Shown in pieces: positions 45,812 to 46,193 of a stretch of 46,193 nucleotides of DNA (its first letter is position 1; each line of letters begins with the position of its first letter). This stretch comes from Pseudomonadota bacterium (GTDB lineage: Bacteria > Myxococcota_A > Bradymonadia > UBA4248). Both the position numbers and the translations under genes were made by a program. The stretch is taken from contig JAFRYG010000061.1 in the NCBI GenBank assembly GCA_017441205.1, positions 1 to 46,193 of the forward strand, given 5' to 3'. The notes under the pieces are model-generated. The model was given only the letters and a program-made list of their open reading frames with translations. It had not been told where the DNA came from and did no database searches.

Positions 45812-46193
45812 ATGATAAAAAAATACCTCTTAGGACTGATTTTATTCCCAATTGCAGCCATTTCAGGTTCCCTGAATGCCTGGGCCCAGACGGTTCCGGA
45901 TTCCCCTGCAGTTCCCGAATCCGCAGTATCCTCGGATACCAGGGAAAAAGCAGCAGTGCCAAAATCCGATCCAGCTCAGCAAAACCAGGCGGCATCCGAT
46001 TCTCAGGCAGCAGCGGATGCCAAACCTGCGGCAAATCCACAGCCTGCGGCAGCTGCACCTGCGGCAGATGCCAAACCTGCGGCAAATCCACAGCCTGCGG
46101 CTGCTGCACCCGCGGCAGATGCAAAACCTGCGGCAAATCCACAGCCTGCGGCTGCTGCACCCGCGGCAGATGCAAAACCTGCGGCAAATCCAC
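45812..46193 (+). CDS. Secreted Pro/Ala-repeat protein (partial, cut at window end)
   Basis: An open frame starts at ATG 45812, eight bases after the previous stop, and runs to the window edge without a stop (127 codons). It begins with a signal peptide (MIKKYLLGLILFPIAAISG, cut near AWAQT). A Gln/Ala/Ser-rich stretch follows, then 17-residue repeats (DAKPAANPQPAAAAPAA). The repeat region probably crosses the cell wall space or links a domain beyond the window. Nothing more can be said of its function. Confidence 0.75.
   Translation, partial: MIKKYLLGLILFPIAAISGSLNAWAQTVPDSPAVPESAVSSDTREKAAVPKSDPAQQNQAASDSQAAADAKPAANPQPAAAAPAADAKPAANPQPAAAAPAADAKPAANPQPAAAAPAADAKPAANP
46016..46193 (+). repeat. 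51-bp tandem repeats, Ala/Pro-rich, cut at window end
   Basis: Units start at 46016, 46067, 46118 and 46169, each 51 bp (17 codons). They are nearly identical at DNA level; the third-position changes are few. The array continues past the window, so its full copy number is unknown. Confidence 0.95.

Overview
The window looks like chromosomal DNA of a Gram-negative, diderm bacterium of the former Deltaproteobacteria (Myxococcota/Bradymonadota-like). This is an inference. It rests on about ten predicted lipoproteins in 46 kb, Cys-rich repeat modules on lipoproteins, a VWA protein fused to an AgmX/PglI-type C-terminal domain, a Bat operon and moderate GC. No rRNA, tRNA, CRISPR array, integrase or intact transposase was seen.

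Layout. (1) 1-5943: four lipoprotein genes on the + strand (beta-propeller-like; VWA + AgmX/PglI domain; PNPOx-like split barrel; acidic-repeat Cys-rich), with copies of a roughly 160-180 bp structured repeat before the first and fourth. (2) 6153-10916: a periplasmic transglutaminase-like protein on the - strand, then a SurA/PpiC chaperone, quinolinate synthase (nadA) and pyridoxal/pyridoxamine kinase (pdxY) on the + strand. (3) 11014-15835: groL and groS, a DUF1266-like gene and a degenerate GT5-like glycosyltransferase, all on the - strand. The GroEL has an unusual Cys-rich tail. (4) 16321-25232: a compact seven-gene - strand Bat (aerotolerance-type) operon: DUF58, a DUF4381-like membrane protein, BatA, BatB, an enlarged BatC, BatD and BatE. 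No MoxR ATPase lies next to it. A divergent mscS gene carries a duplicated C-terminal domain. (5) 26794-27935: a gene-free 1.1 kb stretch full of palindromes and repeats. (6) 27936-34600: two convergent Cys-rich lipoproteins, an isoamylase-type GH13 enzyme and a GLUG-repeat protein. (7) 34924-40574: pepD, a HIT hydrolase, a large Ig-like lipoprotein, and metK. A sequence matching the SAM-II riboswitch core lies in the metK leader, with a good promoter in front of it. (8) 40972-46193: a 5'-nucleotidase-family lipoprotein, a TPR/PEGA protein and three secreted proteins, the last cut by the window edge.

Two repeat families stand out. The first is a set of intergenic hairpins at seven loci (about 14 hairpins). 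Each has one unpaired G (or C on the other strand) next to a conserved TAT/ATA in the stem, they usually come in pairs, and a run of 6-8 T often precedes them. This resembles REP elements in form, but I do not recognise the sequence family. The second is a three-copy unit at 231-390, 4635-4813 and 4814-4956. One stem changes sequence on both arms together while the hairpin is kept, as a folded RNA or hairpin-based mobile element would show. These two families, the SAM-II leader with its small ORFs, the GroEL Cys tail and the MscS domain duplication are the best candidates for new biology.
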